The notes under the pieces were generated by a model. It worked only from the letters and a program-made list of their open reading frames with translations, made no database searches and had not been told where the DNA came from. DNA of 64,000 nucleotides from contig VFIW01000068.1 in NCBI GenBank assembly GCA_006386115.1, positions 186,001 through 250,000 of the forward strand. Direction: 5' to 3'. Source of the DNA: Globisporangium splendens (taxonomy: Eukaryota; Oomycota; Peronosporomycetes; Pythiales; Pythiaceae). A program made the position numbers and the translations under genes. Shown here in pieces: positions 13,601-24,431 of the stretch. Positions within the stretch are counted from its first letter, which is position 1. The number at the start of each line of letters is the position of its first letter.

Positions 13601-14797
13601 TCGAGGATCTTAAACCAGCAGCCAGATGAAGAAATCAAAATCCGTTCTATGAGAATGGTGACTGTATCGCCGAGGACGTCTCCTGCGAAGCCAAATACCG
13701 GTGATGATAACAAGGGAGCAAAACTTCAGAGTACGGAAAGCTCACCAGCGACAGCAGACATACACACCAATACGAGTTACGCAACGTCAACACACGAAGA
13801 GGAAGTTCAAGCAGAAGTGATTGAAAGTCAGGCGAGTGAAGCTACTTCTCCTTCGCAAGAGACAAACTCGATGATGATTCAAAGCGCTCCAGATGCGATT
13901 AGTGTCGAAATTGATGACGGCTTACCTCCTGTGAACAACCTGGATGCGTCCAAGAGCTCGACAAATGCAATGAGGCAGCGTGAAGACGAGGGCAATGAAA
14001 TTGAAACTTACGAGAGTCGGAGCGATTTACATGCTCAAGAATATGATATGAGAGTGGACAATTCGCAAGGGGATATAGTCGAGGTGATGGAGATATTGGA
14101 AATAGCTGGAAGTCCGAGCATGCGCACGAATGATACATACGATCGCAGTGACACTGAACGATCCGATCAGCCACTTCATTCCCGAAGTTTCTGATCTTCA
14201 GAATTTTCCGCGTCGATTGCGGCATCATCTGAGTTGTCATTCCAAGCGAGTGTACCGAGCCTGGAGGGAAGCACAAGTTTTACCAGCGACATTAACGAGG
14301 TACGTGGAGGCGTCTGATTTACTTCGCTTTTCATGCATTTCGACTGGACTGAATCTGACCATTTTGTGACAGATCAAAAGCACAGACCATGACGTCCTGG
14401 ACATAGTGAGAAAAGCGATTCGTCTATTGAAGGTGCTGGCAGCACTGCCTCAAAGCCCGTCAATCATCTCGAGCTTCCTTCAGACGACGAGGATGGCGAT
14501 GTTAAAATCCCCGACTTGGGGAGTGATGATGGTAGGTTCATTTTTATGGTTGCATCTTGCTAACAAGAAGCAGACTCGTAAATCTATATTGGCATGCCTC
14601 TGCTAGGTCGTTTTGAGGAAGGCACGCAAGTCGCGATTAGTCAAGATGAGGAAGGGCATGGAACGAGTGAGCTGTCAGGGATGATTTCCTCTCAACAAAA
14701 CTCTCCAAATGCACAAGCTTCATCACGATCTGGGCTGCTCAATACAAACGTGATGAGTTTTGATGATTCGGAGATTGAAGAAGTCGAGCCCACGTAG
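10679..14797 (+). CDS. DZIP1: DZIP1-like basal-body zinc-finger protein
   Basis: The N-terminus (residues about 22-60, KVNWRMLHALHLPDVIKRGD) and the following helix (IFQLATEYLLFMRSRD) match the DZIP1 N-terminal domain. A single C2H2 finger CFYCGKVFASVVYLEKHHLRRH follows, as in DZIP1/DZIP1L, then a long coiled coil and an acidic Ser-rich tail. DZIP1 proteins act at the basal body and transition zone in ciliogenesis. Exons: 10679-11085, 11161-11283, 11360-12673, 12769-14147, 14202-14299, an exon ending 14531, and 14607-14797. The 54-nt intron 14148-14201 would remove an in-frame TGA at 14192. The junction between 14299 and 14531 could not be resolved: the acceptor at 14372 gives a frame one base off from the acidic tail (DDEDGDVKIPDLGSDDGRF), so a frameshift or sequence error is likely there. 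Confidence 0.78.
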
Positions 14798-15377
14798 TAG
14801 TGATAACTGATATGACGAAAGGAGTCAATCACCATGCTAATCTTTCTCAGGTAAACCATCAATTAGCCTGTGTGTTGTCGCGCTGATTCAATGTTATCGT
14901 ACGATTGTTCTCATCTGCAGCAAAACAAGCACGAGATTAGAATGACTTAATTCCTGATCAATGTCGTTTGACAACGAACGACGCAGAGGAAAGTTTTTAC
15001 CGTGGCGAAGATCGACGCCAGTGAAGCTGTGCGTGCTTTAAAGAGATCTAGAGGAAACTAAAACGAATCAAGTGCGATGCGGGTGAGCTGTTTCACACAT
15101 CTTGCGAAGAAGGTGAATGGGTGCATGACCAAGTGAATACGGTGGTGATGGAGGAGCGAGAAAGAAACCGCAAATCGCTTTATCCCCCTGCTGAAAAGGG
15201 AAGATGGCAATGACTACCTTCCGACAAAGCTGAGGGACGTTGTGAGGACTGACGGAGATTGAAGACGCAGAAAGAAAGCGACATTTGGCATGATAGAGTA
15301 AGGTCATGTTGCCGATCTCCCTGTGCCACATCTTCGTCTATTAGACTTGCGCATTTGCTGTCTCTTGCACCCTCTCT
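14798..15377. other. Intergenic, between convergent genes
   Basis: This 580-bp stretch separates the stop codons of the DZIP1-like (plus) and COA7-like (minus) genes. It is moderately AT-rich at its left end. I see no convincing coding sequence or RNA gene in it. Confidence 0.5.
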
Positions 15378-16497
15378 CTAGGTCCCCTTGACGCCAGACA
15401 TTCCACCAGCCTCGGCGATGAGCATGCTCGTCTTCTTGCGGTACTCCTCGAACTTCTCCTCGCTCTGCGCGACTCCTTCGTCTCCTTTCTTGTACATGAC
15501 CGCCAGGTTATGGCACGCAGGCGCAAAGTTCATATCGCACGCCTTCTCCAAGTATCGTTTCGCGAGTGGGGCATTGCGCTGGATTGGACCCTTCGCGGTC
15601 GCCGAGAGGTACATGGAGGCCACACGGTTGCAGCTGTTGGCTTCGTCGTGGTCGCACGCTCTTTTGAATGCTTCCAGCCCCTTGGCCACATCCTGTACAG
15701 ATGCCGACAACAAAGTAAGCATACAAAGGTTTTGTCATATCACCAAACTGATAACTCCAAAAGCCAGCGAACGCACTTTGTCTCGACCGGCGCCATTCAT
15801 GTGCATGATACCAAGGTGGTGACAGCCCTGCGCATGACCGCCATCGCACGATTTCTCTTTACGCATCAGCAAAAACGCCGAGTACGTTAGAAATTCACTA
15901 TATAGATGAAGCCAAACGCAGAGTCATGTCCTCGTACCAAAGAGATTCGCCGCTTCAAAGTCATTCACTTCGACGCCCTTGCCAGCGACTGCATTGCAAG
16001 CAAAAACCACGCAAACACACAGGCGTAAGGCACATGCAATGCATATAAAAGGAGAATCGCTTATAGCATGCTCGCACGCCTGAGTCGTCCGAGGTTGAAG
16101 CACGACGCTGCGTAGTTGTTTTTGTCACAATTCTGCTTGTACATGGCAGCTGGCATCCACACAAATGCACATCATTTCGCGCCATAGTATCCAAGGTTAG
16201 ATGCCGCACAGAGCAAGCAGTACTTGGTGCGTGCATATTAAATGCACATGCGCACCTGCGTCCGAGTAGTTTTTGTCGACCACAGCGAGCCATTCGCCCC
16301 AACTGTGGCATGCGCTTGCGTCGCCTATAGCCACATTTGTGAGCAACCGAAAGACAAGCAGACACATAGCGGCAACACAATCCAACGCACGCACCATCAC
16401 CGTCGTTGCAGTTGGAGCGGAACTCGTAGTGGCGCTCCTCCAGCTGCTGGTTCACGCGCTTCACCTCCTCGGCGCTGCGGTCGTTCGAGAACACCAT
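15378..16497 (-). CDS. COA7: COA7-like Sel1-repeat protein
   Basis: Several small exons encode Sel1-type helical repeats with paired cysteines eight or nine residues apart: ACDHDEANSC, ACDMNFAPAC, SCDGGHAQGC and, at the N-terminus, CNDGDGDASAC across a splice. This cysteine spacing and the repeat pattern match COA7 (SELRC1), a disulphide-rich protein of the mitochondrial intermembrane space that helps assemble respiratory complex IV. There is no presequence, as expected for proteins imported by the MIA40 oxidative route. Clear junctions are the donor after 16497-16400 (NCNDGD), the exon with GHAQGCHHLGIMHMNG near 15780-15890, and the last exon from about 15690 to the stop at 15378-15380. The first ATG could also be at 16527, which adds ten residues. 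The middle exons near 16050-16250 (YYGAK, NYAASCFNLGRL) are less certain. Confidence 0.7.
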
Positions 16498-17587
16498 CGT
16501 CGTCACGGATATGATCGATTGACACACTGCCCATGTGATCCATGGCTATGAAGCAAACTGCCCTAAAGATGTACCCTTCCAAACGGTACACTTCCACATC
16601 AATCGAAGTGACTACCAGGAACATATTTTTACCTAACCATTCTCAGATTTGAAGGACCAGGTAGTCAATTGGGCAAGGTCATTCTCAGGTTCGCTCGACC
16701 AGATCAAAGCGATTGCTGAGCGCATTCGATCTTCCTCGTCAATCCGCAAGACGCAACGTTTGGCTACAGACCGCCTTCGCTCTTCCATCTTCTTCAACAT
16801 GCACGGCTCACAGCGCCACTGTGCGCACACACACGCACGTGCATGCATGGCTGCTGCCAAGAAGAGATTTGCATGTGTGTGGGACGCGCAACCCGCGTTG
16901 CTGCCACTGCCTCGCATCCCGTGGTTCCATGCTTTCCTTCTTGATCTTCAGGACGAGCACATGGGTACAGCCACAAGAGCCAAATTTATATGAGCTTCAC
17001 TATGCAAAGAATGCGGAAAGAGAGAGAGGACGCGCGCGCACGTGCGACCTTCGGCGTCCTGTCTAGTCAGTCAGGCGTGCTGCAAGGATCGGAAACAGAA
17101 ATCAAAGCCTTCGCACACTCCCATATCATTTGACGCGACAGCAGTAAAACGGAAAATGTAACGGCGGACATGCATTTGCACGCGAGACCATTCGATTTAT
17201 TTGGCGGTTTATTCACACGTCACGACTGCAGTAATGCGCACGAGTGACGTGGCCGCGTCCGTCTGCTTGCATTGAGCAAAGATTGCATGCACCAGACAGA
17301 CAATCGGCGCACAAAAGGGCTCAAGGGCAAGAAGAGGAGTGAGAGAGAGAGAGAGGGGGGGAGAGCGTCCGGAACAGAGCAATAGATAAATGAAGTGGTG
17401 GATGCCGCTGAGTCAAGTGGCGATCGGCAGACTGACAGGAGCGGCTCCAACGCGACACGCTGGCGCTTTTCTGTCCGCCTCGAAACTTCGTTTTAACGAC
17501 AATTCGACGACAAAACAGAACGACAAAGACGTGCGCCAAATGCCTGGCTCTCTTTGCTTCCCGACCCCTAATAAAGCTTTTTAGTGC
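16498..17587. other. Intergenic region with GA microsatellite
   Basis: About 1.1 kb without a convincing gene. Open frames near 16633-17066 occur on both strands but have no recognisable domain or good splice support. A (GA)n tract followed by a G run sits at about 17338-17368. The left end should hold the promoter of the COA7-like gene. Confidence 0.4.
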
Positions 17588-18049
17588 TCACTTTTTTTCG
17601 GTTGTTGCTTTCTTTCGGGTTTTCAACTTTTCGATTTGGGAATGCCAGAAAAAGTTTGTCTGAAAAACCAGGATACCCAAGATTCCGCTGTATTGTTCGC
17701 AGGCGAGGGGTAGGGTCGAAAAGCGCAGGTGCCCTATGATGAGATAGACCAGCCAGGGAACAGTTGTCTGCATTACTCACGACTGCGGGTGGGTGCGTTC
17801 TCCAACACCCAATTGTACGTACGCCACTGGAGGTTCTGAAACGATTTGTATGGACACTTTGCCACCCATGCTGCTGATGTTGGTGCATGTCGAGACTCGA
17901 CATTCCTCTTGGCCAAAGTGAAGGAAGAAGGGAATCTGAGCGCCATCTATCAGGAAGGACTTCCCAAAGAAGAGGAGTAGCAACAAAAAGTGAAACACTG
18001 TCGCTAAGGCTGTCAACCGGTTGTTGCTTGCTTCCATCGTTTCCATCAT
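17588..18049 (-). CDS. Candidate small secreted or membrane protein
   Basis: I do not recognise this protein. From the ATG at 18049 the reading frame gives a strongly hydrophobic N-terminal segment (FHFLLLLLFFG) that looks like a signal peptide or anchor, then a short beta-rich region with two cysteines (ECRVSTC). A donor GTGAGT follows at 17780. Two acceptors work: one 47 nt on, leading into APALFDPTPRLRTIQRNLGY and a stop near 17568, and one 93 nt on, leading into GILGILVFQTNFFWHS with a basic tail that stops at 17588. Both keep the frame, so the end is uncertain. No neighbour suggests a function. It may not be a gene at all. Confidence 0.3.
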
Positions 18050-18793
18050 CCATCCCGCACCTTCTCCCAGTATTACGCATTTCCCAACCTGTTGCTTTTT
18101 TCTTCCAGCTTTCACGACAATACTTCACTACAACTTTGTATGCATCCAAAATCTACTGGTTTTTTTCTTGTTGTCACAATAAAACCTCGGGAGAAATCAA
18201 TCTTGTCTGCGCCATCTGATGCGCAGCTGCCCCGTCTGCCGCGTTTTATCGGTTGGGCGGATTGCCAGCCGCCGTGTCAGCTGTCGTGCACGAGTGAGCT
18301 TCGACAACCATCCGGCCACTCCCCCTTCCCAGACGACCCACAGTGGCAGACCATCCAGACTCTCCAACATCAACTCGCTCACTCCCGAAGAACAGCCGCA
18401 CGAGAAAGGAACAGAGGAGGCGTCTTATAACCCACAAGCCCTCCTTCCTGCACATTGGAACGCACCCCACTCTCTCACTGTTCCTCTACCGCTACGCGCC
18501 TTCGAGAACGTCCTCGCTATTCGATTCATCAGCGGGGGGTAGAGAAAGTCGGTCGGCGCGCCGTAGAGTCGTTGTGGCTGCCTGTGGAAAAATTTGCAGC
18601 CTCATCGCTTCGTCCGCTTGATTGCTTCCGTCTGTCTGCGAAGACGCGTCTCGCGTGAGTGTCTCGAATTAGCGCGTGCCGGACGCATTCACCTGAAAGC
18701 GCGCGAAGAGGAAGAAACCGCGGTGTGTGTGTGTGTGCCTCTGTGTGTGAGTCGTTGTGTGTATTCTTTCGTGTGTCGTGGGTCTCAAGTGCT
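18050..18793 (+). promoter_or_regulatory. Upstream region of the WW-cyclin Y gene
   Basis: No convincing gene is present. The stretch next to the start codon is GC-rich, with a (GT)n tract at about 18722-18740 and further TGTG runs to 18776. It presumably contains the promoter and 5' UTR of the cyclin gene at 18794 and the upstream region of the minus-strand candidate. Confidence 0.4.
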
Positions 18794-21031
18794 ATGAATA
18801 GCGTCGTCTCGCCTCTGCGGATGCCGTCGTCGTCAACAATGCACCAAGCGTCGTTCCCCGTGACGTCAAGCGCGTCGAATGCGAAACGCCAGCACCATTA
18901 CGCACAGCAACAGTTTCAATATGGCGCGCAGCAGCCCCAGTTCCACCGCTACGCGGCGAATAATAACCCTCAAGCAGTAGCCCGTCAGCACCAATTGCAT
19001 GCCAGTAGCGACCGTGCGACTACCGCGGACGTGCTGGCGCGCGCGCAGGCCATCGCGCAGACGCAGGCCCAGATCCAGGCCCAGGTGCAGGCGTACACGC
19101 AGGCGGGCATGTACGGCCATCGTCTTCAGCCACAGCACCAGCCCATTCTCTACGGTCAGTCGCTCGCGCAGAATGCGGGCTTCCTGTCCGGCAGCAGCTT
19201 CAACAACAAGATGCGCGCTGCGAATGCGGGCATGCGACCAACGGCGGCGGCAACGACGTCTTCGCAGATAACACCACAACAGCAGACGCTCCATGCGCTT
19301 CATCAACGTAGTGCGGCGAGAATGAAGACACAGGCAGCGGCGACTTCGTCTAAGGCATCGTCCTCTACGAGCAGCAGCGACAACGACACCAACAATCGCG
19401 CGGTGGAGTGGCGTGTCGCAATCGATCCAAAGAGCAAGCGGCCGTACTATTACCACCCGATCACGCGCGAGACGACGTGGAAAAAGCCGCAGGAGCTCGT
19501 CGACAAAGAAAAACGGGAGAAGGCGCAGTTTTTCGTCGCGATGGAGAACAATATCCGCTCAAAGTTGCGCGCTGGCAACTGGCCGCTCAATCAGCAGGAA
19601 GACGAGGACAACAACGCGTTGCCGTACCGTCACAGCGACATTGGTGTCCCATCGTCTTCGCGTTCGTCGACTTCATCGGAGTCGACGCGCAGTAGTCTGA
19701 GTAGCTTGGGAAGGAAGCAGAAGCCGCGCGCGACGATGAGAGGCTTGATTGGCAGCAAGTCGGCGCCAAACACGCCCGAGTTTGGCTGTCAGCCGCTTAA
19801 GCCCACGGATAACCAGGACAGCACGGATGACGACGACATCGACGACGAGGAGGACGATGATGAACTCACGGCTGCAGCGTCCAAGCCGCCACTTCTCTTC
19901 CGCACGCTTTCGTCGTACGAGACCCCTGTTGTGATGGAGAAAAAGACGAGCGGAGTCGTGGGCCATCGTCTCGTGACGATCCCATCGCCGATCCAGGAAC
20001 GAGTTCGACTGGCAACTGCCATGCAGCCACGCGCGTCGGATCTCGAGTCGTACGCGCAATCGGTTAATCGGGCATCCGAGGCTGAGGACGAAGCAAGCGC
20101 GCTGCGCCAACCGCTACGACGACGATCCAACAGCACGAGTACGATTTACGTGCGCATGGGCACGATGAACGCGCCTGACCAGGATTGCACCATCAAGTGT
20201 GTCGCGACCGTGCTGCGTGCGCACATGGTGGAGGCTGTTGAGTCGCCAATTGAGATTGATTCCAAGTTTGACGTGTTTGTCAACCGCCGTGAGCGGGAAC
20301 GCCGCGTTTTGGCGGCGTCTTTGGGTGCTGGCGGCATGTACGCCGCCACCAACACGAATGCACTTCCTTCCTCCATTCCGTCGCTGAAGGAGATCACAGC
20401 CGTCATCAAGCACGTGTTTTCGCGCGCGCAGATGGAGTCGGAGTGCATCATTATGAGTTTGATTTATGTGGAGCGTCTATTGAAGGCAACGAGCGGCTCG
20501 TTGCAATTGTTGGGCTACAACTGGCGCTCGATCCTGTTTTGTTCAATGGTGATGGCATCGAAAGTGTGGGACGATTTGAGCATGTGCAACGCTGACTTCT
20601 CCAAGATTTGGCCGGAGCTTTCCCTGAAGGAAATCAACGAGTTGGAGCTCGCGTATCTGAGCGCTGTCGAGTACAATGTGCGTGTGTCGGCCGTGTCGTA
20701 CGCCAAGTACTACTTTCATCTTCGTTCAATGTGTGCGAGCATGGGAATGCTGGCGGCTTTTGATGAAAGCGCGCCGTTGAACCTTGATGGAGCGCGAAAG
20801 ATGCAAGTGCTGTCGGAGGAGTACCAAGAGCGATCCAAGCTAATGCCAGCGCCGCGACGCCGCAGTGTGACGATCACGACGACGAGCATCGAGAGCAGTC
20901 TCGCGGCGGCGAGCAACAAGCCCATCAGCAAGCCTTCGCCAGCGGCGAGTCTCGAGCAATTGGTACAGATGCAAGTGCGTGGCGCGGGCGGCAGTTCGCT
21001 GTCGACGATGCATCGCTTGTCGAAGAACTGA
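18794..21031 (+). CDS. WW domain-cyclin Y fusion protein
   Basis: A single exon encodes 745 aa. The first ~200 residues are Gln/Ala-rich (runs such as AQAIAQTQAQIQAQVQAY) and probably disordered. A canonical WW domain follows at about residues 204-237, with EWRVAIDPKSKRPYYYHP and ETTWKKP. A cyclin box of the cyclin Y/PHO80 type lies at about 530-655, with ASKVWDD, ELELAYLSAVEYN and YAKYYFHLRS as landmark motifs. Cyclin Y binds and activates CDK14/16-type kinases at membranes; the WW domain should recruit Pro-rich partners. A basic Ser-rich segment (APRRRSVTITTTS) after the cyclin box resembles 14-3-3 or phosphorylation sites of cyclin Y. An in-frame GTG at 18659 is unlikely to be used. Its stop faces the NEK kinase gene 582 bp away. 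Confidence 0.88.
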   Translation: MNSVVSPLRMPSSSTMHQASFPVTSSASNAKRQHHYAQQQFQYGAQQPQFHRYAANNNPQAVARQHQLHASSDRATTADVLARAQAIAQTQAQIQAQVQAYTQAGMYGHRLQPQHQPILYGQSLAQNAGFLSGSSFNNKMRAANAGMRPTAAATTSSQITPQQQTLHALHQRSAARMKTQAAATSSKASSSTSSSDNDTNNRAVEWRVAIDPKSKRPYYYHPITRETTWKKPQELVDKEKREKAQFFVAMENNIRSKLRAGNWPLNQQEDEDNNALPYRHSDIGVPSSSRSSTSSESTRSSLSSLGRKQKPRATMRGLIGSKSAPNTPEFGCQPLKPTDNQDSTDDDDIDDEEDDDELTAAASKPPLLFRTLSSYETPVVMEKKTSGVVGHRLVTIPSPIQERVRLATAMQPRASDLESYAQSVNRASEAEDEASALRQPLRRRSNSTSTIYVRMGTMNAPDQDCTIKCVATVLRAHMVEAVESPIEIDSKFDVFVNRRERERRVLAASLGAGGMYAATNTNALPSSIPSLKEITAVIKHVFSRAQMESECIIMSLIYVERLLKATSGSLQLLGYNWRSILFCSMVMASKVWDDLSMCNADFSKIWPELSLKEINELELAYLSAVEYNVRVSAVSYAKYYFHLRSMCASMGMLAAFDESAPLNLDGARKMQVLSEEYQERSKLMPAPRRRSVTITTTSIESSLAAASNKPISKPSPAASLEQLVQMQVRGAGGSSLSTMHRLSKN

Positions 21032-21613
21032 GCCGGATCATCAAGAGCTCCGAAGCAAGCGATGTGTGTTCAAGCGTGCTCAAGTGGGGGAAGAAGGGAG
21101 AACAAGTGAACGAGAGTATTGTGTGAAAAGCGAAATGTGTGAGTATGAGTGTGACGTAAAGAAGAAGAATGGCTGTGACGAAGTGAGCTGCCTCAGTCGC
21201 CCTGGTGGGTGCGACGGGGAAAAAGAGCACAGAGAAGTGAGTGAAACAACGAAAAACAACAACGCGCGTGTCCTTCGGATGTGGACAATGCGCTGGTCGT
21301 ACGTTCTGCGATGGACGTTTTGTAATTGTGAAGAAGGAAAAAAATGAAATGAACTGCCGCATGTGGAGATTTTTGTTTCGTTTGCCATTTTCCGCAGAAA
21401 GATCGTGGTTCGTCACTTTGCAGGGCTTTGTGTTAAGAGAAAATACAAATAGCTACTTCCAACTCTCCTTTCACTGTGCGAAACAAGCCTTCAGTTGTTA
21501 TTCAAATGGAAACCCCTTTACACATCATCACCTCCCCTCTCTCATCTCGAAGGGTTCATTTTCGCCAAACTCCCTTTTTCAGAAGCGTTCTCTTTGTGAA
21601 GCGGCATTTCTGC
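21032..21613. other. Intergenic, between convergent genes
   Basis: This is the 3' flank of both the WW-cyclin Y gene and the NEK-like kinase gene. Short open frames on both strands have no recognisable features. Confidence 0.5.
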
Positions 21614-24239
21614 CTATTTGATGTGAACAGAGGCGACGCACTGCTGCATCCACCGCAGCGCCTGCGTCTGCTCTGGACGCACCCCTCGCATCGCTGCTTC
21701 TGCCGCTTGCGAGTCACCTTCGCTCTCCGTCTTCATGGCCGACGCCACGTCCTGCGTCATCAACAGCGCTCGGAGTGCCGTCTTAAATGCCGGATCCTCA
21801 AGCATCGCCACGCTGAGCGTTGACAATGATGCATGCGCAGTGTACGCAGGTGGCAGTGGCGACGTTGCTTCTAGCACTTCTGTTGGTGTGTGAGCGGAGC
21901 TGTTGTCGCCCATGTCGGCATGCCGTAGCTCCTCGTTGCCGTCCTCCTCTGTATCGTCGTCGCTGACGTCGTCCTCGAGGCTGGATGACGACTCGACCAC
22001 GCTCTTCAGCTGCAGCACCATGCGCTCAAACTCCAAGTTCCCAGGCGAGTATTGTTTCTGCGAATTGTCCTCATCGCCATCATCGCCGTTTTGTACCTCG
22101 TCCTCTAAATCTTCACCAATGCCACCAGCATGAGCTGCCTCAAGACCCGAAGGCGTTGGCACAACAACCGCGACTGGCGCTGGAGGCGGCAAACAAAGCT
22201 GTAACGCAGCAGCCGACTCCCCTGCTGGTGGCGAAAGTGACTCGTACGCTGGCAGGTTCCGCACGAGAATCACAGAGCCGTCCAGTGGCGATCTCGCTCT
22301 CGCTCTCGTCCCCATCTTCACCACTGCTACCTTCACAGTGGCAGCGCAGTTATCTTCATTCGATGCGCCACTTTTCTTCATGAGCGCGAGTTTGCGATGG
22401 CGGATGTCTTTCCGCACGGCGTCGCGCTGCTTTGTTGCCGCTGCCTTGACGAGCACCGCGCCGCGAGTCTTGGAGGTTGGAGGAACGAAGCTCTTTTCAT
22501 TGGAACTGGCAACGATGACAACAGGCATTGGGTACGCAGCAGCGTTCTTGGGGGTCGGTGCTGCAACCACTGGCGCCGGTGGTAGTGGAAGAGCTCCGCT
22601 TGGCGCATTTGGAGCTGCTGGAGGAGGAGGCAGGTTTTGCAGCAATTGCTGGCGCTGTGCCTGCCACTACATTGCAATGCAAGCACCCAGAACAAATCGT
22701 TGAGACGAGGAAGCCACAATAAACACATGCGTGAGTTCGTACCTGAGCGTTGAACGCGCTGATGCGATCACTCACACCAGCCCCCGCGTCCGCTACTGCA
22801 CTGAGAGGCTTTGCTGCTGATTGCACGCGCAGCATCTCGACGGGATTGGCTTTCTGCTTTTGAGGTACGAGTCGATTCTTCAGCGCTTTGGCGGTCGGTG
22901 TGAGGCCACGAGGCGACGGTGCGGCCACAACACCACCACGCAGTGGACTTTGCTTCTTGAACGGTCGGCTCTTCTTGAGTAAAGCCGCTGCTCCCGAATT
23001 CACTGCAGGTTTCTTTTGCTTCGCGCCAAGAAGCTTCTTCATTGCCAGCACTGCGCTCACGCGCTTCTCAACGCTCTTCGGTGGTGGTGGTGGCAAAGGT
23101 GAAGCAAGCGGGCGTGCTGCTTCTTTCTTCTTCTCCTTCAGCACGAGCTCAGCATGTCGCACGACGTGAGCTGCTGTCGCTACCACCGCATTCGGCTTCG
23201 TAACTGGAGCAGGAGCAGGAGGAGGACTCTTGGCCGCTTCAACAGCTCGAGCCTTTGGTGGTGGTGACATTTTGTTAAGCTGCTGTTGTTTGGCAAAAAT
23301 GTGGTGGCCATGCAGCACCGTGTGGTTGAGTTCGTCGGCCATAGCGCGCTCAGAGAGGAACTTTTGGATGCGCTCCATCACAACCGGCGCTTTGAGGATC
23401 TGGTTCACACTCGGTCGCTCGCGTGGAGATTTCGCCAACATGGTCGCCACGAGATCTACCAAACGCTTCGAGTAGCCTCCACCTCTAATGCCACCATCTC
23501 TGGAAACTGGAATCGGCGCGAATTTCGCGTTCACAATGTTGTCAAAGAGCTGTCGCTGGTTGCGCCCGTTGAATGCGTGCGTGAACGTCAGCAGCTCGTA
23601 CAGGATGCATCCGAGGCTCCAGATGTCGGTCTTCTGGTTGTACCGCTTGCTCAGGCAGATCTCGGGCGACGTGTAGTAGGGCGTACCCGTCATCGTCGCG
23701 GCGCACGCGAGTGTGTGCGAAAGCACGGTTGCGACGCCAAAGTCGCCCATTTTGACGATCACATTTTTGGATGACGACCCAGCGCGCATGAGAAAGATGC
23801 TTTCCGGTTTCAGGTCGCGGTGCAGGATCTTGCGGTCGTGCAGGTGCTTGAGCGCGAGGCAGAGCTGCACAAACAGATCCAGGATTTCGTGCTCTAGCAG
23901 CCGCGTCCTGCGCGCGACGTGCTGCTCGAGCAACCTGCGCAAATCGCCGCCATCAGCATACTCGGTCACGATACAGAGCACTTGCGGGGCAAGACGCTGA
24001 TGTGGCTGTGGCTTCACCAGAAAGCTCTCTTTGCACGCGATGATGTTGGGGTGATCAAGCGCAGCGAGCAATTTCGCCTCACGGAGCGCAGTCTGCTGGT
24101 CGTCGCGCGGATCGATGCGGATCTCCTTGATCACGTACTTCTTGGGCTGCTGCGTGTTCGGGTCGTTCTTTCGCGTCACGAGGTACGCGCACCCAAAGCT
24201 GCCCTGCCCGATCTTGGCGAGTTTTGCGTACTTGTCCAT
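21614..24239 (-). CDS. NEK-family Ser/Thr protein kinase
   Basis: Two exons (24239-22743 and 22666-21614, intron with GTACG...GTAG) give 849 aa. The kinase domain spans about residues 4-295: glycine loop GQGSFG at 11-16, Lys38 in YVIKEI, the HRD motif with Asp142, DFG at 166-168, and a TMTGTPYYTSPEI activation segment. The order and the SPEICLSKRYNQKTDIWSLG motif are typical of NEK kinases, which act in centrosome, basal body and cilium control. The position that is normally Asn in HRDLKxxN is Ser147 (codon at 23799-23801), which is unusual. The C-terminal 550 residues are Pro/Ala/Lys-rich and acidic near the end. The activity of the kinase cannot be judged from sequence. Confidence 0.88.
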
Positions 24240-24431
24240 CGTAGCGCAGCGTGTGGCTACGAATGCTGCAACGTTGGATGTGTCTATTCGTTCTCTTTGT
24301 CTCCGTAGCTCTCCGAAGTGGAGCCAAGAAAGGCTACTGCCCTGGGCTCGCGCTGATTTCTTTCTAGTTGTGTGGTTTCATGGGATGTTGTGGCATATGC
24401 ATCAGTGCACAAATAGAAGCGGCGATCCGCC
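24240..24431. promoter_or_regulatory. Divergent upstream region, NEK kinase and LRR gene
   Basis: The two genes point away from each other. About 190 bp separate the NEK start codon from the first clearly coding part of the LRR gene, whose own start was not found. An ATG at 24379 begins a frame reading MGCCGICIS, which would be a good N-myristoylation signal, but I could not splice it in frame to the LRR gene. Confidence 0.35.

Noticed and set aside
14184..14200. TGA at 14192 as a selenocysteine or readthrough codon
   Set aside because: A 54-nt GT-AG intron that removes it in frame is simpler, and DZIP1 proteins are not selenoproteins.
17220..17539. Minus-strand frames through the (GA)n tract
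   Set aside because: They consist largely of Ser/Leu repeats generated by the microsatellite.
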